DNA from: Nemertoderma westbladi
Taxonomy: Eukaryota; Xenacoelomorpha; Nemertodermatida; Nemertodermatidae
Reading direction: 5' to 3'
Length of the DNA: 64,000 nucleotides
Assembly: GCA_032718475.1 (NCBI GenBank)
Contig: JAUCBJ010001093.1
Coordinates: forward strand, 31,770-95,769
Under the pieces are notes generated by a model. That model saw nothing but the letters and a program-made list of their open reading frames with translations, made no database searches and was not told where the DNA came from. Of this stretch, positions 20,814 to 31,180 are shown one piece after another. The position numbers were made by a program, and so were the translations under genes. How positions within the stretch are numbered: position 1 is the first letter of the stretch; every line of letters begins with the position of its first letter.

Positions 20814-23366
20814 ATGGCGAGTAAGTTGATCAGAAAGAGAAAAGCGGAGTCAGGAGGAAAGGAGATACTGGTGGATTTCACCGAGAGACATCCGGAAGAG
20901 AAGACGAGAGGATACTACGAGAGGTTGGAAAGGGGTCACGCGGCGCGAGCGCTGCAGGATCACTTCAGGGAGATGCACGAACAGCGGCTGGTCGGGACCT
21001 ATGGGACGCCGTCGCTGGACAACGCGATCTTCCAACACTTCCACTACGTGGTGAAAGGGGACGAGGCGAAGTTCGGGATTCCGAAGTACCCGAAGGAATC
21101 ACCGAGGAAGGACTGGAAGAGATTCATAGAGTCCGTCAACAGAGGAGGATATATGATCCTAGACGACGAGGGAACCGTGGAAGACGAGGCGGGTTCGAGA
21201 CGAGGAACGGCGGGGTCGGCCAGGACCATACTCCTACATTTGGCCGCGCCAAATGGGGACATCTTCTTATTCGATCTAGGAACGTATGGGAAGAAGGACG
21301 GGCTGAAATTAAACCGGTTACCGAAAGCGGTACAAGTCTTAGTAAGAGAGAAGTCGACGACGAAAGTGGGATCGGCGATTCGCGAGGACGCGGAGAGGAT
21401 CATCGGTCCGGACGCCACCAACCTCCTGGATATGCAGAAAGTCTTTATGGCTATGACGGCACCGGATGGGTTGGGGGTAGTCGAAAACACAGGCCAATGC
21501 GGGGCGGTGGCGATGGGCCAATTATTGGGGCTCGTATGCCACAAACCGATGGACTGGGGGAAGTTTAGGGAAGAATACGGAGCAGAACTAGCGAACTCGC
21601 TAAAGTGGGGAGCGAGACCGGGAAAGCAGGAGGTATATCAGTTCCGCAGGGGAGCGATAAAGGTATATCAGAAGCGATATATCCTGCAGGAGGACTGGAT
21701 GATGATAAGTTTGCTCAACTTATTCATGACCGTGGTTATCGAGAGGGAACCAGGGGCATTTCTGTTATCGGGATCACCCCTAAGCTACAGGAGAGCCTTT
21801 AAGACGGCCTTTGACGGTCTGGTAGACCACCCGGGGCTGAAGGGCGAGTCGGTGTACTACAACAGCCGACATCTGGTAGACGGGGAGACAGATACACCGT
21901 ATCAGAGATGGGAGCAGCTAGAGACGGATAGACGAGAAGCAAAGCGACTGGAAGAAGTCACTAGACGGGAGAGGATAGAAGCAGAGGAGAGGGAAGAGGA
22001 GGCCAGGACACAGAGTTACGGCTTCGAGGAACAGGCAGGCCTAGACGAACTTCATTGGACTTCATCAGGGAGTTCGGGGGAGTCTCTAGGGCGAGAATTG
22101 GGATGGACGGTGGGATCGCCGAAACAGTCGACGTCGGGGTTGCAAACGATGCCCATACCAGCGGGCGCCGAGGGCGACCAACCGCCAAGGAAGTTAAGGG
22201 AGCTGGAGGGATGGAGAGCTACGGGCGAGAGCCAAGGCGGGAAGGGACATAGTGGATCCATCGGGATACCGGGGTTGGAGACACTGCCAGAAGAAGAGGA
22301 GGACGACGACGACGAGTTCGGAGAGATGCCGCCCATCGAGAGGATAGGCCACTCGGACACGGACTGGGTTGGCGGAAGGGTGGTGACGGCCAGTGGGGCG
22401 AGGGCCTTCTGGAACAGATCCGGCAAGCGGACCTGGGTGCACGAGGACCCGGCGATGGATTTCGCGGGGAGCACCATCAGGTTGGGCGAACAACCGGGGA
22501 CGGCACCACGGGTAGTATTCGGGGAGACGATGCCCGAGAGGGGCGGAGAGATCGACGTAGATAGAGAGACCAACGTAGAGAAGTTCGCCTACCAGCGACT
22601 CCACAGACCGCGGAGATCGCTTGGGACGAAAGACGAGGTGGGACGGGAGACATTGGTACTCGGCTGCGACTACTGTGGGAGACAGACCCATCGGGAAAGC
22701 AGCTGCCTATACCGGTTCCAAAAGGGAACCTTTTGTCTCTACTGCAGAGAACCAAGCCACAGGATGGGGGCGTGTCCACGGTTGCATAACCGATGTCCAA
22801 AGTGCCACTTTCGGGGACACTACGGACGCGAGTGCGACTGGATGAACGACGATGAGAAGTTCACAAGATTCGAGGAGTGGGCCGACGTCGGGGCCATGAC
22901 GCGCCAGCGCATGAAGGCCCAGGAGTTCAAGTGGGGTTTCTTCCTTATCAATCAGGAGACTCACATGGAAATCATAAAGCGGAGGCTACCGTTTACCTAC
23001 CAAGAGGTAGCAACGGCGGCGTCATACACTGGAGTGATGAACACGCAAAGGTATTTGGACAGGTGGACGCCTGAGAACCGAAGGGAGTTTAGGGATTTCT
23101 TGGCAGAGCACGTACCAAAGGCAATGAAAATGATCCTATGGGACGCCACCAGAGGGAGACAACCGGGCCACTCTGAGGGGCCACCGGCGAAGCGATATCG
23201 GGCACTAATAACACCAGCGCCCAAAGAGCCAACGACCGGGATCAGCAGGGAGGTGGCGGCGAAGGTCCAAAAGCAGAAAGCGGATGATGCCAGAGGAACG
23301 GTGATAACCAAGAAACGACCCAGGGAAGAGGACGCCAGGGGGAACTATCCCCAGAGGAACAGATAG
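20814..23366 (+). CDS. exonuclease-like protein with three CCHC zinc knuckles
   Basis: An intact 850-residue ORF from ATG 20814. Residues about 100-310 look like a DEDD-family 3'-5' exonuclease: MILDDEG (D117, E119 as a DxE Exo I box), then ILLHLAAPNGDIFLFDLG, then TTKVGSAIREDAERI (D192, Exo II) with LLDMQ, and RYILQEDWMMISLL (D294, candidate Exo III; the expected Tyr/His spacing is imperfect). Residues 365-400 are a charged coiled coil and 490-505 an acidic patch. Three perfect CX2CX4HX4C knuckles follow at 618-631, 641-654 and 661-674. The C-terminus is basic. There is no signal peptide or membrane helix, so it is not an envelope protein. The knuckles suggest binding of the element's RNA or DNA; exonuclease activity is inference. 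Confidence 0.65.
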   Translation: MASKLIRKRKAESGGKEILVDFTERHPEEKTRGYYERLERGHAARALQDHFREMHEQRLVGTYGTPSLDNAIFQHFHYVVKGDEAKFGIPKYPKESPRKDWKRFIESVNRGGYMILDDEGTVEDEAGSRRGTAGSARTILLHLAAPNGDIFLFDLGTYGKKDGLKLNRLPKAVQVLVREKSTTKVGSAIREDAERIIGPDATNLLDMQKVFMAMTAPDGLGVVENTGQCGAVAMGQLLGLVCHKPMDWGKFREEYGAELANSLKWGARPGKQEVYQFRRGAIKVYQKRYILQEDWMMISLLNLFMTVVIEREPGAFLLSGSPLSYRRAFKTAFDGLVDHPGLKGESVYYNSRHLVDGETDTPYQRWEQLETDRREAKRLEEVTRRERIEAEEREEEARTQSYGFEEQAGLDELHWTSSGSSGESLGRELGWTVGSPKQSTSGLQTMPIPAGAEGDQPPRKLRELEGWRATGESQGGKGHSGSIGIPGLETLPEEEEDDDDEFGEMPPIERIGHSDTDWVGGRVVTASGARAFWNRSGKRTWVHEDPAMDFAGSTIRLGEQPGTAPRVVFGETMPERGGEIDVDRETNVEKFAYQRLHRPRRSLGTKDEVGRETLVLGCDYCGRQTHRESSCLYRFQKGTFCLYCREPSHRMGACPRLHNRCPKCHFRGHYGRECDWMNDDEKFTRFEEWADVGAMTRQRMKAQEFKWGFFLINQETHMEIIKRRLPFTYQEVATAASYTGVMNTQRYLDRWTPENRREFRDFLAEHVPKAMKMILWDATRGRQPGHSEGPPAKRYRALITPAPKEPTTGISREVAAKVQKQKADDARGTVITKKRPREEDARGNYPQRNR

Positions 23367-24038
23367 GTTCCCAGAGTCGAGGGAGAGAGACTGGGACTTG
23401 GACGTGGTACGCCTGAAAGGCGCCGCGTGGGACGTACGAACTATTAAGTACAAAATTTAATTAATGCAAATAATCATATAAGTGCAATTTGTATGTACGT
23501 ATGTAGCAATTAGTAATCTACGAATATATACGCTGGGAGTAAGTACTATAGTCATACAACCTTTCTCAATTAGCTACTGGGACTGGGGGATAACTGACTA
23601 TGGCACTATGGACGAGACACCAGACAATTTCACACTTCTTGAGTGCGACGGCACAAGAGGGGGGGGAGATTCGTCAGAAGGGATGAGGCAGTCGAAGTGA
23701 GGTTGAGGGACAGAGTAGTAAGTGCGGAGTGCGGAGAGAGTGCGGACGCAATTCTAGTGTGGGGGGGGAGAATAAGAGGCTGAGTGAGGGACGAGGAGGT
23801 CCGGGTGTATGGGAGAGTCAGGATGAGAGTGAAGAAGAGATAGGGCGGAAGTGTTGGGGAAACAAAAGTTGCGTGAGAGGTGAACGCGATCGGCCCGACA
23901 TGAGACGCCAGGCACACAGGGTAGCATTATCATACCCATAGGGAGCGGCCTGGAAAGCCGGCTCCGAGAGAAAAGAATTCCACCCCACACCCGATACTAG
24001 ATCGGGATCCAGCGGGATTGTAGCGCACTTTTTGGTTG
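23367..24038 (+). other. 3' untranslated part of the LTR element
   Basis: Purine-rich sequence with a G run at about 23760-23768 and no convincing ORF; the 70-residue frame at 23729-23941 has no recognisable feature. Confidence 0.5.
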
Positions 24039-24067
24039 ATGCTATCTTCTTACCGGGAAGATAGCAT
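24039..24067 (+). promoter_or_regulatory. perfect 11-bp stem-loop before the polypurine tract
   Basis: atgctatcttc and gaagatagcat pair perfectly around the 7-base loop ttaccgg. The stem ends at the first base of the polypurine tract. A role in plus-strand priming or RNA packaging is possible but only inferred. Confidence 0.6.
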
Positions 24068-24076
24068 GGGGGGGAG
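24068..24076 (+). promoter_or_regulatory. polypurine tract
   Basis: gggggggag lies immediately before the TG of the 3' LTR, the expected position of the plus-strand primer in an LTR element. Confidence 0.8.
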
Positions 24077-24616
24077 TGTTAGCTTATTCAATCCCGCTAA
24101 CACCCCATAAAGTTATAAGCCGATAAGCAATATTGGGAGCCACGAGATTGGGTAATTAACCAACTCGTGCCATCCCAATAAGAATGGGAAGGAGAAGCAC
24201 ACAATGAGGGTCAGGGGCCAAACCCCTAACCCAGAGAGAATAGGTGGAGTGAACGGGAACACTCCAAAGGGCGCCAACAAGGGTATCAACCAATCAGAGG
24301 GGGGAAAGGCATCGATTAGGTAGAGTAACAAGGCCAACCGTGCAATATAGCCACTTGGCAGTAATAATACCAATTCAGTTATCTCAGTGCAATACCGGTG
24401 CTAGATTAGGTTACATAGTTTTAGATAGGGAAGGACTGGGACTTTAGTTACCGTATCCCGTCTTCCATGTACGACAATATTATATCTATATCTATATCTA
24501 TATCTGCATATCCTATTATATACAACAAACAGCACAAACTCATTTACTCTTTATGCACGGCGGGGACGCGTGAACTAAAACCGGATAAACCGGGATCCCT
24601 CTTGGATCCCGTCACA
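24077..24616 (+). repeat. 3' LTR
   Basis: 540 bp, same length as the 5' LTR and differing at two positions that I can see. Followed by cttac, the second copy of the target duplication. Confidence 0.95.
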
Positions 24617-24621
24617 CTTAC

Positions 24622-24874
24622 AGTTAGTTATTAATGATAATAAAGATATTATTTTATCAGTTAATCCGTGTAATATTTTAATCACAGGTGACTTTAATGC
24701 CGATTTTACTCGCGCTAGGGCGCATTGTAGTTTAATTAATAAATTGTTACAGGAATTTCAATTAGAGCGCCTCTGTGATTTAAACCCTGTTGATTATACA
24801 TACACTTGTTTCAGAGAAAATTTAGTTTTCCAGTCTACGTTAGATCACTTTTTTAGTAATTTTATATTTTTTGA
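24622..24874 (+). pseudogene. LINE-A ORF2, endonuclease C-terminal half
   Basis: Resumes the endonuclease exactly after the target duplication: LITGDFNADFTRARAH (GDFNAD catalytic box), VDYTYTCF and STLDHFFSNFIFF. The remaining SDH-type box lies beyond the next insertion, at about 25165 as NLSSHCPIFLKVDLDYS, where Asp of SDH has become Ser. Confidence 0.8.
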
Positions 24875-25122
24875 TTTTTTTTTTTTTTTTTGCAAGATAA
24901 CGGTGAGCTGATTCATGATCATACTCTAGTTAGTAATTTATTTAATAATTATTTTACTAATGTTGCCTCTAATTTAGTTAAGAAGTTACCGTTATCAAGT
25001 AATAAATATTTATAGTAATATATATTCGAGCAAATTCAAGACAATTAGCATAGCACAAATAGTAAGGGGTAATTTCTTTATATTTCTTAAATTTCTTTGT
25101 TCTTCGTCTCTATAAGGGAAAA
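24875..25122 (+). mobile_element. short insertion with 18-bp target duplication
   Basis: The 18-bp sequence taattttatattttttga occurs at 24857-24874 and 25123-25140. Between them lie a poly-T run and a fragment reading LVSNLFNNYFTNVASNLVKKL, the pre-RT linker typical of LINEs. The long duplication suggests a target-primed retro-insertion of a truncated LINE, although poly-T next to a sense-oriented coding fragment is odd. Confidence 0.6.
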
Positions 25123-25140
25123 TAATTTTATATTTTTTGA

Positions 25141-26987
25141 TAGTATTTTAGAGTCCAGTGTAATACTAATCTATCATCCCACTGTCCAATATTCCTCAAG
25201 GTAGATTTAGACTACTCCAGTGCACAACAGGAAAACTGTGTTAATTCCGCCAATAATACTCAAAAAACTAATGTTAAATATAATCAAGCAACCAGTGCTC
25301 AGCAAGACGAGTATAGAAACCATTTATTTTCCAATTTAAGTGTTATAGCCGAAACGGTGCCTATTTGTGTTTCATGTAGTGATATTTTCTGTACTGATAG
25401 TGAACATAGATTATCTATTTAAAAATACACTTTAGATATTCTAGATTGTATAGATAATAGTAGTAAATGTTTAGTAAATAATAGTGGTAATGGGGGGTCT
25501 CCTTTTAATCATCCCATTCTCGCCGGCTGGACTGAGCATGTGAAGCCATTTAGGGATGAGTCTATGTTCTGACATTCCCTGTGGGTGTCCTCGGGTTGTC
25601 CTAATGCTTCCGTAAACAGTCATTTATTTCACATGCGATGGATCTCTCGGGCTCAATACAAGTATGTCATTCAAAGGTTGAAACGCTCAGTTGATAATGT
25701 GCGTCGCGATAAGTTGATTGATGCTTGCCTGAGAAATAATACCAATATTTTTAAGGAGATTAAGATACTCCGTTTTACTCCAAGTATCATGAGCTCAACC
25801 ATTGATGGTTGTACTGATCCACAGTCAATTGCTAACCGGTTTGCTGGTATTTGTACAATCAACCCTATGGATCTGATGTAGAGTCACTCATGAAAGAAAT
25901 CTCAGCTAAGTTAGCGGATTGTCCACCGGACGTCATTCCCCATGTCTTTCCGGAATTGGTCACAGAGGGTCTTCATAGAATCAAAAGTTGTAAATCGGAT
26001 GTAATCTTTGGTTTTGATTAGGACTGTCTGATCCATGGTCCTCCAGAGTTGTGTTTACAACTTAGTGATTTGTTTAATACTTTTCTCACGCACGATTTTG
26101 TCCCTCAATTTCTATCGAGTTGCGTAATAATTCCTTTGATCAAGGATAAGCTTGGAGACGATGCTGTCTCCAGCAATTACCGCACCATCGCGTTGTCATC
26201 AATCTTGATTAAATTGTTCGAATGGGTGATGCTTCTTTCACAAGCGGATCATTTGAAGTTAGACGAACTTCAGTTCAGATTTCAGAAAGGATCTAGTACA
26301 ACTCATTGTACCTGGGCAGCTACTGAGGTAATCAGTTTCTATTCTAGAAATTCTACTCCTGTAGTTGGCTATATGCTTGGAATGGTGTAAGTTGTTTCTT
26401 GAACTACTCGAGAAAGGGTTTTCCCTATTTTTCCTTCGGACCTTGTTATGGGTATATAGTAATCAATCATGCGTTGTTCGCTGGAACAATGCGAATTCTG
26501 AGTCAATTAAATTGTCTAACGGGGTTCGTCAGGGTTCAGTGGCATCACCAATTCTCTTCTGTATACTACTTGATAAACTGATTCATAAATTAAGGAACTC
26601 AAAAATAGGTTGTTACATTGGTTTAGTCTATTTGTGGAATTCTCGTTTATGCAGATGATCTGTTATTGATCGATTATATTGATATTGATTGATTGATTGT
26701 TGTGTCCATCCATCGTAAGACTACAGTACATGGTGAAGCTATGCGAAGAGTTCGCTGCCAAGCATAAGCTAATATTTAGTACGAATTCAAATCCTGACAA
26801 GTCAAAGTCAAAGTGTGTGGCCTTTGACAAGGTATGGCAGGAGCCTTTGGTCTCCATCGTATTGAATGGGACGTCCCTTCCATGGCTGAAAGAAGCTCTG
26901 CAACTTGGTAACCTTCTTGACTTCAAAAATTCAATGGAGCCTGATATTTTGTTAAATGGTGGGAAGTTTTTGGGCAAATTTAATTCA
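25141..26987 (+). pseudogene. LINE-A ORF2, linker and reverse transcriptase
   Basis: Collinear LINE coding remnants: GWTEHVKPFRDESMF (about 25530), RDKLIDACLRNNTNIFKEIK (25710), NYRTIALSSILIKLFEWV (26178) for RT motif 1-2, LDELQFRFQKGSSTTHC (26260), GVRQGSVASPILFCILLDKL (26520), VYADDLLLI (26646, catalytic YADD retained) and thumb motifs FSTNSNPDKSKSKCVAF and LNGTSLPWL. Stops at about 25422, 25570, 25880 and 26021 and several frameshifts make it non-functional. The thumb is cut at 26988 by the foldback element. Confidence 0.85.
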
Positions 26988-26991
26988 TTAA

Positions 26992-28125
26992 GGGGGGGGT
27001 AGCGCATTTTCTGACCAAAAAGACGAATTTTTGAAACATGTCCTATCTGATGCAGAATTTCATGCTGAATCCAAATATGGAAACCGTTTTCCGATATCTT
27101 GCTTAGTTTTCGAGATATCTTGGATAGAAGATACTAGCTCCGATATATCGCGATATCGGTAAAGGCGATGAAGTTCGGGGTTTTCATTCAATTCAAATTT
27201 CTGTAAATTTCTGTGCCCAGTGGTGCCAATTGGATGTCTCCACGAGAAAGAGCACAAAATTTTAATTGAGAAGGTATTTTTTTATGATTATTGGACCTAC
27301 TGATCAGTTTATAAGACAACTTCAAGTCTCCGGAATGAAGACTGGACTCGAATAAGTGACTCTGCAGTCTTTGCGCGATTACACGGAATAGACTTATTGG
27401 TCATTGGAGATCTTAAAAATGTATAATCTCCAGTTCTAGTGGTCGTACGAAGTTCGTTTTAGGCTCATTCGAAAGCTATTTTCTTAGAGAACAAAGTTAC
27501 CATTTGATTTAAGACAAAATGGTTGTACAGCAACATAACATGAATTTGGGTAAAATATGCCTTGCAAATTTTGTTCAAGTTATGATTGCTCAGGCAGCTT
27601 TCAAGAGTTTGCCAAACCAAATGGTAACTTTGGTCTCTGAGAAAAGAGCTTTCGAATGAGCCTAAAACGAACTTCGTACGACCACTAGATTATACATTTT
27701 GTAGATCTCCGATTACCGATAAGTCTATTCCGTGTAATCCCGCAAAGACCGCAGAGTTGCTTATTCGAGTCCCGTCTTCATTCCGGAGACTTGAAGTTGT
27801 ATTATAAACTGATCAGTAGGTCCAATAATCATAAAAAAATACCTTCTCATTTAAAATTTTGTGCTCTTTCTCATGGAGACATCCAATTAGCACCACTGAG
27901 CACAGAAATATGCAGAAATTGAATGCAAACCCCAAACTTCATCGCCTTTACCGATATCGCGATATATCGGAGCCAGTATCTTCTATCCCAGATACCTCGA
28001 AAACTAAGCAAGATATGGGAAAACGGTTTCCATATTTGGATTCAGCATGAAATTCTGCATCAGATAGGATATGTTTAAAAAATTCGACTTTTTGGTCAGA
28101 AAATGCGCTACCCCCCCCCCCCCCC
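26992..28125. mobile_element. TTAA-flanked foldback (long inverted repeat) element
   Basis: Duplicated TTAA (26988-26991 and 28126-28129) brackets an inverted repeat of about 525-bp arms with a central loop of about 100 bp (about 27516-27615). The left arm begins with eight G and tagcgcattttctgacc; the right arm ends with its complement and fifteen C. No transposase is encoded; short frames in the arms mirror each other. TTAA duplication fits mobilisation by a piggyBac-type transposase, though the G-run terminus differs from the CCCT ends at 31170 and 40237. Confidence 0.85.
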
Positions 28126-28129
28126 TTAA

Positions 28130-28492
28130 CACAAGAATTTTATTATTCAGATCCGTTTGTGCTTTGTAACATTCAGCGCACTTACTGTACGTACATCCTT
28201 CTATGGTAGTAATCTTTGGGACCTCTTTTCCTCATCTTGTTCTAGAATTTTTAGTACTTGGAATATTAATGTTAGGATAATATTAGGGTTACTGTATAAT
28301 TCACACAGGATTATTGTTGAAAATGTTTACTGTTTACTGTTTATTGACATTATTTATTTACTTATTTTTGGAATTATATTTTTTTACTATAGCCATAATG
28401 TATTTATTATTATATCTTTTGGTTTTACTGTTGTGCTTTTGTGTACCCTAATGAAAATCTGGTGTACGAAATTAAATTAAATTAAATTAAAT
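28130..28492 (+). pseudogene. LINE-A ORF2 C-terminus and 3' tail
   Basis: After the foldback the LINE resumes: RTSFYGSNLWDLFSSSC, IFSTWNINVRIILGL and SHRIIVENV are the post-thumb region of CR1-like ORF2. After about 120 bp of T-rich sequence the element ends in (aaatt)n at 28469-28492, a short tandem 3' tail. Confidence 0.75.
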
Positions 28493-28521
28493 ATAAATCT
28501 TTCTGGAATTCTATGTGATGA

Positions 28522-28845
28522 TTAGTAGCTGTTTAAGGTTTCGTATAGATCTCTTGCCGGTGAGTTAAGGAGTATAGGCCCAACTTCTTTAGCCGTAATA
28601 TTGTCAAGGGCGGCTACAACGTGATGGAATTTCGTAGAATCAGTCGTTATATTGCGGGTGGCAAATTGGGATTCAATATGAACAAACCAGATTTCTGGGT
28701 TTTCCGTCCAGAACGAGGGCAGTTTTAATCCGACGGCCTGAACTGCGTTACCAGTAGTGTCGTTAATGGCAGAGTTAGCAGCTGTGGGAAGGAAACCTTG
28801 TAGGGCCGCAGCCAAGGCTGTTATATCCTCGGCGGAGAGAGGCAT
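28522..28845 (-). pseudogene. Ty3/gypsy gag N-terminal fragment
   Basis: A 107-residue frame with LKLPSFWTENPEIWFVHIE, QFATRNITTDSTKFHHVVAAL and PARDLYETLN, the conserved N-terminal gag module (DUF7041-like) of invertebrate gypsy retroelements. It starts 77 bp downstream of a primer-binding-site-like sequence and stops where the full gag would continue, so only the 5' end of the element survives. Confidence 0.8.
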
Positions 28846-28906
28846 TGTGGCACGAATAGGCCCTAGCTGGTTTTATAGATAAAACATTGAGTTCACAATA
28901 TTCTAT

Positions 28907-28920
28907 TGCCGGGTCACCAA
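28907..28920 (-). promoter_or_regulatory. primer-binding site of the gypsy fragment
   Basis: On the minus strand ttggtgacccggcaa follows the putative LTR by two bases. TGGTGACCC is the usual start of gypsy primer-binding sites. Confidence 0.55.
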
Positions 28921-28922
28921 TT

Positions 28923-29212
28923 TGGCGAACAAGCTAATATAATGCAATTATTATTTATAAGATAAAGGAATATGTGATTAACAACAATATGAGACAATTT
29001 AATATAATATTCGATATATAGTCCTACAGTGTGCAGTGCGACAGCAGTGCTGGTGTGTGCTGTACGGTATCTGATAGTGGAAACTGGGCGAGAGTTGTTG
29101 TTGTCTCTGTTGCCTAGCAACATTATATATGGTTGTGTTCTGTATGCCACAGTACAACTGCTGTATCTTGATAATTACTGTAATGTATTACATTATTTCC
29201 TAACACATAACA
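28923..29212 (-). repeat. probable LTR of the gypsy fragment
   Basis: Minus-strand segment beginning TGTTATGTGTTAGG and ending GTTCGCCA just before the primer-binding site, about 290 bp. The TG and CA ends are inferred from position; there is no second LTR in the window to confirm them. Confidence 0.45.
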
Positions 29213-31165
29213 AAACATGCGGAATTAACATTAATGGCTAGGAATTAAGTTTAATGCTAAGGATTAATTTCCTTGATTACCCTTAATGACTGCAACATAT
29301 ACAAAGTAAATTACGAAAAGTATACGGTGCATGAGAATAGGTAGCTGAAATATTTAAACAGAACAAAATGCTAATTTTTATTATTGGAAATCCATCCACA
29401 TCGTCATGCTTTCTAATCATATCGATTAAAAATTGATGATAATAATTTTGAATAACCATGTGAACAGTGTCAGAGTATATAATTTAATTCGATGTTCGTC
29501 GGTGTTTCAAATACCAACAGCTGGTTTATTGGGTTTGTTAAGAACTCGGTATTTCGAATCTTAATTAACAATCTCTGCGATCTAAGGAAATTCAATTCTT
29601 AGTTATTTTAAGCGTTTCAATTCACTTATCTCTACCAGCAAATTCCTATGAACGCAATTAAATGTTAAATGTTGAACATGGGACGTGACATTTTCTGCGT
29701 TTTTTCGATAAATTATACCTTAAATATAACGATGCATGGTACTGTATCATTAAAATTATTTTTAATTATTATATAAGATATATTTCATATATTCATTAAA
29801 AGGGATATATGGGGAGGGGGGAGGGACTGGAAGCTAATCCCATCTCGGAGAATTAATATCTCGCCTCTGTGTTAAATATTATTAAATATTATATTCAATT
29901 TTTAAGGAAAGGAGCAGGTTAAAGTGGCACGTTATTCGACCAAAACAATAAACTAATGTCAACAGAACAGGTTACATATTTATTTTTTGGGAGTAATCAG
30001 CTATTTGCATCGATTTTCCTCTGGAAAGGGATACATTTTCTTTGAAACGAAGGTCCCTACACCCCCCCCCCCCCCCCCCCCCCCCTCCCTCCTCCTTTAA
30101 CTGTTCAATTTTTACAATAATTGAGTTCAAATGTAATTAAATATAATTAAGTTTCTAAAATATCCAATAAAATTATAATTGATATCCTATGAATATTTCT
30201 TAGTAATCAATGAATTGAATATATCATATCGAATGAAAGTAGAAATATATTTTAGAGGACGCTCGCAAGAACATATCTAATTGATTTTAATCAACCAAAT
30301 TATTTCAAGTCAAATTTATAACATTTCCACGAAGAAACTTGAGCACATCCGATCTGTTGTAAATGCCATTGAAGTTTTGAGTTTTCTTGTGATAATTAGA
30401 TGGCATTGAAAATATGTCAGAGATTAACACGAAGCCCTTCCATGGGATACTTTCTCAAGAAGGTCACATTCACTATCTTGCCATTTTTTGTTGGAAATAG
30501 CAAAGCGTTTTTCTGATAGTCAATCAGTGACATTCGAAACCAATAAGTGACACTGATTATTTTGCGCGGATGTATTTAATTACATTACCCTATCAAGGCC
30601 TTGTCACACCTAACGTATGACTTCAAAAGAATGAAATTACCCGTATTACCCAGTTTGATAACTAAACCTCAGTTACCGTCTCCCATTTATACTGTAGTGT
30701 ATCATCAAATGTGCTTCAAATCGAGTTGCCAGTTAGATGATCAACGTTTTATTTGTTGTTTTGTAATCAGCACTACTACCCCCCCCCCCCCCCCCCCCCC
30801 CCCGCAGATGTTGCGCTGTTAAACTGAAATGGTTTGAGGGTTTGGCTGATACCTACAGAAACAGCTCAGTAAGTTACATGAAACTTCTGGTCCAATGAAA
30901 TTACGGTCCCCAAATTTTGTTGAGATTGTGAATTGGCGTCAGACATTCCTGTCATTGTTAATAAATTGTCATTAAATTCTGATCTAGATGCAATAAAAAA
31001 CAATTCTAAAATTTGTGATTATTATATGCGAACACCCCCCCTAAAAATTTAAGGGGCCCCCAAATTTATATTAGCCGGTTAGCCCCGGGCCCCGATATAG
31101 CTTAATCCGGCCCTGTGTAAATTTCCCAGCCCTCACAGTCAGAAAGGTACTGGTGGTAAGTAAAG
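29213..31165. other. non-coding, with two long poly-C runs
   Basis: AT-rich, no gene recognised. C runs of about 25 and 24 bases lie at 30061-30085 and 30780-30803. Confidence 0.5.
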
Positions 31166-31169
31166 TTAA

Positions 31170-31180
31170 CCCTCTACCAC
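31170..31180 (+). repeat. piggyBac 5' terminal inverted repeat
   Basis: CCCTCTACCAC directly after TTAA. It pairs with the other end with one mismatch. Confidence 0.9.

Larger units (their letters stand above)
12816..24616 (+). mobile_element. BEL/Pao-type LTR element with exonuclease-like ORF and no reverse transcriptase
   Basis: Complete 11,801-bp element: TG...CA LTRs of 540 bp at both ends, 5-bp target duplication cttac (12811-12815 and 24617-24621), a polypurine tract before the 3' LTR, and two large coding regions. The first encodes gag and a BEL/Pao-like aspartic protease, and the second an exonuclease-like/zinc-knuckle protein. No RT, RNase H or integrase catalytic core was found, so it should need a partner element for replication. 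Only two LTR differences were seen (C/T near 13176 and A/C near 13251), implying recent insertion. It is more GC-rich than its surroundings. Confidence 0.85.
10980..28492 (+). mobile_element. CR1-like LINE (LINE-A), decayed, with three nested insertions
   Basis: One plus-strand non-LTR element can be followed through ORF1, endonuclease, linker, reverse transcriptase, thumb and a microsatellite-like 3' tail. Its ORF2 is interrupted by an LTR element (12816-24616), an insertion with an 18-bp duplication (24875-25122) and a TTAA foldback (26992-28125). Removing these restores collinear order. Without them the element is about 4.3 kb. The 5' limit is uncertain: it lies between the receptor exon at 10827 and the ORF1 start. 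The short AAATT-repeat 3' end, rather than poly-A, fits CR1-like elements. Confidence 0.75.

Noticed and set aside
20814-23366. Envelope protein in the second ORF of the LTR element
   Set aside because: No signal peptide, transmembrane helix, glycosylation-rich ectodomain or furin-type site; zinc knuckles instead.
12852-24373. 86-codon hydrophobic minus-strand ORF present in both LTRs (12852-13112 and 24113-24373)
   Set aside because: Antisense to the LTR and duplicated only because the LTR is duplicated; no evidence of use.
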